Below, piece after piece: positions 5,040-9,015 of a DNA stretch of 9,015 nucleotides. Source of the stretch: Opitutaceae bacterium. GTDB taxonomy: Bacteria > Verrucomicrobiota > Verrucomicrobiia > Opitutales > Opitutaceae. The first letter of the stretch is position 1; every line of letters starts with the position of its first letter. The notes under the pieces are model-generated. The model was not told the origin of the DNA, did not search any database, and saw only the letters and a list, made by a program, of their open reading frames with translations. Location: the NCBI GenBank assembly GCA_016715765.1, contig JADJZJ010000051.1, forward strand, positions 1 through 9,015, written 5' to 3'. The position numbers were made by a program, and so were the translations under genes.

Positions 5040-6893
5040 TCACCGCAGCCATTCCGGCAGCATCAGGGTGATCCACGGTATGTAGGTGATGAGCAGCACG
5101 CCGATGAACCGGATCCCGAGCAGCGGCAGCACGGCCCGGGTCACCTCGAAGATGGGCTTGTTCAACCGGTAGGAGGCCAGCAGCAGGTTCAGCCCGATGG
5201 GCGGGGCGAGGAAGCTGAGTTCCATGTTCGCCAGGAAAATGATGCCGAGGTGCAGCGGATCGATGCCCAGCCGCGCGCCGATGGGGAGCAGCAAGGGAAC
5301 CACGACCACGATGGCGGCGTAGATCTCCACGAGGCCGCCGATGAACAGCAGCGCGATGTTCAGCCCGAGCAGGAAAACCCAGCGCGATTGCACATGGACG
5401 GCCGACCACTCGGCCAGGCGGTCCGGAATCTGGGCGTCCACGAGGTAGTTCGTGAATCCCAGCGCCACGCCGAGGATCAGCAGAATGCCGCCGACGAGCA
5501 CGCCGGCCTCGGCCATGACCCGTGGACAGTCCTTGAGGATCCCGAGGTCGCGCTGGATCAGGGCGGCAACGAGGAACGCGTAAAAGGCCGTCACCGCCGC
5601 GGCCTCGACCGGTGTGGCCCAGCCGCTGAACAGCGCGACGATGGCCACCACCGGCAGCATCAATTCCCACTTGGCCGCCCAGAGCGCGCGCCCGGCCTCG
5701 CGGAGATCGAAACGCTGGCGGCTTTCGTCCGACTTGCGACCGGCCCAGATGCCCCACGCGCCGGTCATGGCGATCAGCAGCAGCGCCGGCACAAGCCCGG
5801 CGATGAACATTTCCCTGATGTCCACCTTGGCGAGAATGGCGTAGAGGATCACCGGCAGGCACGGCGGCAGCAAAACGCCGAGCGAACCCGCACCGGTCAC
5901 GAGCCCGAGCGCATCGCGCTCCGAAAACCGCGCCGCCACCAGCACCGGCATGAGCAGTCCGCCCAGGGCGAGGATCGTGACGCCGGAGCCGCCGGTGAAC
6001 GAGGTGAAGAACGCGCAGATGAGCACGGTCGCGATGGCCGGGCCGCCGCGGAACCAGCCGACGAGGGCCTGAAACACGCGGACCAGCCGCTGCGACGCCC
6101 CGCCCTCCGTCATGAAGTAACCCGCGAGGGTGAAGAGCGGGATGGCCGGCAGCGCCGGATTCGTCACGAGCCCGTAATGCTCGATCGACACCGCCGTGAT
6201 CGGCACGTCGCGGCTCCAGAAGAGGATCATCGCGGCGCCGCCCAGGGCGACGAAGATCGGGGCGCCGAGCAGGGTGGCCGCGAGCAGGGCCGCCAGCGCC
6301 GGCAGGGTCAGGCTGGCAATCTCGGCCGGCGGAAACACGGCCGCGAGGATGAGGCTGGCGGCGATCGCCAGGGCGAACGTGCGGCGCCACCACGTGGCCG
6401 CCGCCCGCCAGATCAGGCGCAGGCAGATGATCCCGAAGCCGACGGGCATCGCGCTCTGCACGGTCCAGAGCGGAATGCCGTAGGCGAGCACGCCCCCGCC
6501 TTCCCGTTCCTGGGCAACGAACTGCAAACTCGCGACACAAAGAAAGGCGGTGACCGCCGCCGCCACACCGGTGTTGAAGACCAGGGCCAGCGCCTTCCAG
6601 CGTCCGCGGAGCAGCGCCGTGGCCGTGGCGAGGGCGAGCAACCGGCCGTCGCGGGCGGCCACCACTCCGCCCAGCATGCCGACCAGGAGCGTGAGATGGC
6701 GGAGAAAATCCGGCGCGCTGGGAATGCCGCTGGACACCTGCCGCAGGCCGATTTCCACGAGGGGCAGGAGGACCATGACGCCCAGCAGCAGCGCCAGCGC
6801 GTGGTCCTCAATGCAGTGCCACCACCGCCGCAAAACCGCCTCACCGCCGGGCAGGGCGGCGATGCTGGCAGCGGACTGGTCCCCGGGGTTCAT
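5040..6893 (-). CDS. Fused TRAP transporter permease (DctQ-DctM)
   Basis: Inner-membrane permease of a TRAP transporter that takes solute from the binding protein and imports it using an ion gradient. The 617-residue protein is a fusion. Residues 1 to about 170 form a DctQ-like small subunit with about four membrane helices and the usual charged WWHCIEDHALALLLGVMVLL start. From about 195 to the end is DctM, with GAPIFVALGGAAMILF (210-225), IPLFTLAGYFMTEGG (251-265), FFTSFTGGSGVTILALGG, GSLGVLLPPCLPVILYAI and a late NMELSFLAPPIGLNL. These correspond to the conserved Gly-rich re-entrant segments of DctM. Separate and fused Q/M forms both exist in the family; TatT-linked systems are often fused. 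ATG 6893 lies 15 bases after the binding-protein stop. No Shine-Dalgarno is visible, so translation may be coupled. The gene is intact and ends at TGA 5040, followed by a repeat-bearing gap. Confidence 0.93.
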   Translation of the reverse strand: MNPGDQSAASIAALPGGEAVLRRWWHCIEDHALALLLGVMVLLPLVEIGLRQVSSGIPSAPDFLRHLTLLVGMLGGVVAARDGRLLALATATALLRGRWKALALVFNTGVAAAVTAFLCVASLQFVAQEREGGGVLAYGIPLWTVQSAMPVGFGIICLRLIWRAAATWWRRTFALAIAASLILAAVFPPAEIASLTLPALAALLAATLLGAPIFVALGGAAMILFWSRDVPITAVSIEHYGLVTNPALPAIPLFTLAGYFMTEGGASQRLVRVFQALVGWFRGGPAIATVLICAFFTSFTGGSGVTILALGGLLMPVLVAARFSERDALGLVTGAGSLGVLLPPCLPVILYAILAKVDIREMFIAGLVPALLLIAMTGAWGIWAGRKSDESRQRFDLREAGRALWAAKWELMLPVVAIVALFSGWATPVEAAAVTAFYAFLVAALIQRDLGILKDCPRVMAEAGVLVGGILLILGVALGFTNYLVDAQIPDRLAEWSAVHVQSRWVFLLGLNIALLFIGGLVEIYAAIVVVVPLLLPIGARLGIDPLHLGIIFLANMELSFLAPPIGLNLLLASYRLNKPIFEVTRAVLPLLGIRFIGVLLITYIPWITLMLPEWLR

Positions 6894-6908
6894 GCGCGCC
6901 GGGCCGGT

Positions 6909-7934
6909 TCAGGGTGTGCCGGCAGCGGACGCGGCCCGATACTCGGCGAGCGCCGTCTGCACCTGGTCGAAGATATCCGCGGGCACGATCGGACCGCGGA
7001 TCATGGGATAGGATCGCTGCGCGATCGCCCGCCACGCGGCCAGCACCTCCGGCGTGCACGGCTGGACCACCAGGCCGTTCTTCTTCATGGCCACGATGGC
7101 ATCATCGTCCTCCGCGCGGGTCTGCGTCCGGATCTTGCCCGCGGCCACGGTGGCGATCTCCTGCAACTGCGCGCGCAGTTCCGGTGGAATCTTTGCCCAG
7201 ACATCACTGCGCACGATGGCGGCGCCGACGATCGGCACCCAGTTCATATCGAGCATGTATTTCGCCTGCCGGTTGAACTGCAGGGCGTTGGCGAGAAACG
7301 GCGGCACGGGCACGACGCTGATCATGCCGGTGGTCAGCGACGGCAGGATCTGCTCGGTCTCCAGGCTCACGGGCTGGTAGCCGAGGTCGCGCATGATCTC
7401 CATCTGCCGCGGCACGCCCGCGAGGACGAAGAGCTTCATCTTCTTGTAGTCGTCCGGGTGGGCGCCCGGCTCCTTCGAGAAATAGCGCACCCAGCCGGCG
7501 TCGGCCCAGAACAGCACCTCGAAGCCCTTGGCGCGCAGGCGCGACTCGAGTTCGGGGCGGATTTTTTCGCGTACGTAGTCCACCTCGTTCCAGTCGTGGA
7601 ACATCATCGGCATCATCTGCAGGCTGGAGACCGAGCGGTCGATTTCCGAGAGCCCGACGGCGGTCAGCACGGCGGCATTGATCTGCCGCGCGCGCATTTT
7701 CTTCACGAGCAGCGGTTCGCCGTCGGCCATGCCGGCGTAAATGGTCAGCTTCACCGCGGGGCCCGCCGCCTTCTGCCAGGCCGCCCGCATCTCCATCAGG
7801 CTTTTGTGCCCGGAGGTGCCGACGGGGAGGATCGTGGCCAGTTTGATCTCGACCGGGGCGGCGGACATGACGCCCGGCGCGCCCACCAGCGCAAGTGTGA
7901 GCCACAGCAGGGTGGTTGAAAAACGGCTTTTCAT
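6909..7934 (-). CDS. TRAP transporter DctP-family solute-binding protein
   Basis: Periplasmic ligand-binding subunit that delivers substrate to the fused permease encoded next. The 341-residue protein has a signal peptide (basic MKSR, hydrophobic core 8-20, likely cleavage after VMSA at 25). The mature start, VEIKLATILPVGTSGHK, is typical of DctP. Later landmarks are YAGMADGEPLLVKKMRARQI, VSSLQMMPMMFHDWNEVD, the central strand DDYKKMKLFVLAG (161-173) and LPSLTTGMISVV. In classical DctP/SiaP proteins the central strand reads like KIRVP or KLRVP, and its arginine binds the ligand carboxylate. Here the equivalent position is Phe169, so that contact is missing. The start ATG overlaps the tatT stop by four bases (ATGA), which points to translational coupling. 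The gap to the permease is 15 bases. The family is clear. The ligand is unknown and may be non-carboxylate or hydrophobic. Confidence 0.93.
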   Translation of the reverse strand: MKSRFSTTLLWLTLALVGAPGVMSAAPVEIKLATILPVGTSGHKSLMEMRAAWQKAAGPAVKLTIYAGMADGEPLLVKKMRARQINAAVLTAVGLSEIDRSVSSLQMMPMMFHDWNEVDYVREKIRPELESRLRAKGFEVLFWADAGWVRYFSKEPGAHPDDYKKMKLFVLAGVPRQMEIMRDLGYQPVSLETEQILPSLTTGMISVVPVPPFLANALQFNRQAKYMLDMNWVPIVGAAIVRSDVWAKIPPELRAQLQEIATVAAGKIRTQTRAEDDDAIVAMKKNGLVVQPCTPEVLAAWRAIAQRSYPMIRGPIVPADIFDQVQTALAEYRAASAAGTP

Positions 7935-8881
7935 GAGGGGTCGTTGGCGGCCGGGAGAGTCTCCTCCTCCGGCAGGAACAATTCATCGGTGCGCGTGAGC
8001 AGCCAGCGCGCGCGGCGCTGCATCAGGAGGTTGGCCACCCGCCATTCCGGATGCAATCCGGGGTCGATGGCCAGCGCCCGCTCGAGCAGGGCCCGGAATT
8101 CCTTCCGGTCCTGTTTCACCACCGCCACCGCTTCCGCGAGGCTGACCAGCGGACCGGCCTGCCCGCCGCCGTTCAGCTCCATCGCCCGCTCGCAGTGCCG
8201 GCGCGCCCGCTCCGCCGGATCGCCGGGGGCGCCCAGCCGCGCCATCTCGAAGGGGATGAGAAACGCATGAATCGCACCCGCCTCGAAGGCCTCGTTCAGC
8301 TCGAGGGCGCGGTCAACCAAGGCTTCGACAAACACCCGGTCGGCAATCAGGTCGGCGTTGTCCTTCGAGAGGGCAATCGCGGCGCCCCAGGACACCGCGG
8401 TCCAGTAAAGCAGCGGCACGTCGTCGGCCCCGGCGGCACGCACCGCCGCCGCCGGATCTGCCTGCAACCGGCGCGTGAAGCCGGCATGCGCCGACTCCAA
8501 CCCCTGCAGGCCGTGGTCGCGCGCGCGCAGGTAAAGGCCCCGGGCCCGGTCGCGCAGCCGGCTGGCGCCCTCGTAGTCCTGATCCGCCATTTGGTCGGCA
8601 TCCTGTTCCAAAAATCCGTAGGCGTACTGGGCGAACCCGCTTGCGGCCGCCAGCCGCAGCCCGCGATGCGTGGGATTTTCGGCCAGGAGGCTTTCGATCA
8701 GCTTCAGGCTGAACGGCGCCGCCTCGCGGACGAGTTCGGGATCGTCGTCGTTCGCGAATCCCGTGCCACCCTTCGCCAGCGCGTCGCTCAGCTGGTTGAC
8801 CGCGGTCTGCCGCAACGTGGTGCAACCGGAACCCGCGAGCAGGGTGAGCGCGAGGAAAGCGGTGGTGAGTCTGGCTTTCAC
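7931..8881 (-). CDS. TRAP transporter TatT-component lipoprotein (TPR-like)
   Basis: Helical, tetratricopeptide-like accessory protein of the TatT family. The type member is Treponema pallidum Tp0956, which works with a DctP-like partner in tetratricopeptide-protein-associated TRAP transporters. The 316-residue protein begins with a lipoprotein signal, MKARLTTAFLALTLLAGSGC, with candidate lipidation at Cys20. The residue at -3 is Gly rather than the usual Leu, so the lipobox is imperfect. The rest is nearly all alpha-helical with repeated helix pairs: PFSLKLIESLLAENP (56-70), LAAASGFAQYAYGFLEQDAD, RDRARGLYLRARDHGLQGLE, PLLYWTAVSWGAAIALSKDN, ALVDRALELNEAFEAGAIH, ERARRHCERAMELN and RALLERALAIDPGLHPEW. 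The start is GTG at 8881, chosen because it gives a complete signal peptide; no strong ribosome binding site precedes it. It is the first gene of the operon and overlaps the binding-protein gene by four bases. The partner role is inferred from the family and the gene order. Confidence 0.9.
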   Translation of the reverse strand: MKARLTTAFLALTLLAGSGCTTLRQTAVNQLSDALAKGGTGFANDDDPELVREAAPFSLKLIESLLAENPTHRGLRLAAASGFAQYAYGFLEQDADQMADQDYEGASRLRDRARGLYLRARDHGLQGLESAHAGFTRRLQADPAAAVRAAGADDVPLLYWTAVSWGAAIALSKDNADLIADRVFVEALVDRALELNEAFEAGAIHAFLIPFEMARLGAPGDPAERARRHCERAMELNGGGQAGPLVSLAEAVAVVKQDRKEFRALLERALAIDPGLHPEWRVANLLMQRRARWLLTRTDELFLPEEETLPAANDPS

Positions 8882-8942
8882 GGTTATGGTTGGAGGGATG
8901 CGGCGGTTTCCGTGGATCGCAGGGATGGAGGCTCGATGCTGT

Positions 8943-8958
8943 TGGCGAATTTACGCCA
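8943..8958. promoter_or_regulatory. Candidate operator dyad upstream of the TRAP operon
   Basis: TGGCGAATTTACGCCA has perfect five-base arms (TGGCG/CGCCA) around AATTTA and lies 62 bases upstream of the tatT GTG. It is in the only gap before the first gene of the operon, where a regulator would bind. On the minus strand it includes TAAATT, a weak -10-like hexamer, 17 bases after CTGGTT, a poor -35. The dyad is seen directly. Its role as an operator or promoter is inference. Confidence 0.3.
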
Positions 8959-9015
8959 TGACGGCCCAAAAACCAGTCCGGCGCTCAAATACACAAGTAA
9001 GTCTGTGTTTGCCGC

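Noticed and set aside
4948..6540. 530-codon minus-strand frame overlapping the permease
   Set aside because: An out-of-frame shadow of the DctQM gene with Arg/Ala/Gly-rich low-complexity translation.
5250..7919. Very long plus-strand open frame (889 codons) opposite the transporter genes
   Set aside because: Antisense to two strongly recognisable TRAP genes, rich in Gln, Arg, His and Gly as expected from an antisense frame of GC-rich codons, with no domain.
8905..8930. Possible degenerate copy of the CACGGAT repeat (CCGTGGATCGCAGGGATGG)
   Set aside because: Only one short unit resembles the repeat; too little to support membership.
8991..9008. ACACA...TGTGT inverted repeat near the right edge, considered as an NrdR-like box
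   Set aside because: Only five-base arms, with a middle that does not match the NrdR consensus and no ribonucleotide reductase gene nearby.

Overview
The window is high-GC bacterial DNA carrying eight protein-coding genes, all on the minus strand, so transcription runs from position 9015 towards 1. The 3-gene TRAP transporter operon of the TatT-associated type, the cytosolic-looking family 20 hexosaminidase, the weak Shine-Dalgarno sequences and the intergenic 'ACCACGGATTTCACGGAT' type repeats together suggest a Verrucomicrobiota (Opitutales-like) chromosome. That assignment is an inference, as there is no rRNA or marker gene to confirm it. I see no tRNA, rRNA, CRISPR array, transposase, integrase or phage gene.

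Region A (8881 down to 5040) is a tight operon. It encodes a TatT-type lipoprotein, a DctP-family periplasmic solute-binding protein (4-bp overlap with tatT) and a fused DctQ-DctM permease (15-bp gap). Together they form a complete secondary-active, sodium- or proton-driven uptake system of the tetratricopeptide-protein-associated TRAP class. The binding protein lacks the arginine that DctP proteins normally use to grip a carboxylate, so its ligand may not be a classical organic acid.

Region B (4827 down to 2737) follows a 200-bp gap that holds a perfect hairpin and a 28-bp repeat element. It contains a TolB/WD40-like beta-propeller protein, a YfcE/MJ0936-like metallophosphoesterase (broken by one frameshift) and a CDP-alcohol phosphatidyltransferase, with gaps of only 17 and 11 bases.

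Region C (2324 down to 1) contains a YgjP-like (DUF45) zinc metallopeptidase and a GH20 beta-N-acetylhexosaminidase. The hexosaminidase is also broken by one frameshift and runs off the left edge.

The most unusual content lies in the gaps around the peptidase gene. Gaps 1452-1613 and 2325-2736 are built almost entirely of short tandem units of 9-10 bp, mostly starting with CAC, arranged as concentric ('onion') palindromes. One has two layers and the other has two clear layers plus a weaker third. Each outer arm ends within a few bases of a gene boundary. A second, unrelated 28-bp quasi-palindromic element occurs three times (2621, 2694, 4986), and one copy interrupts an onion arm. Both frameshifts are single-base contractions in C/G runs, which points to sequencing or assembly error at least as much as to gene decay.
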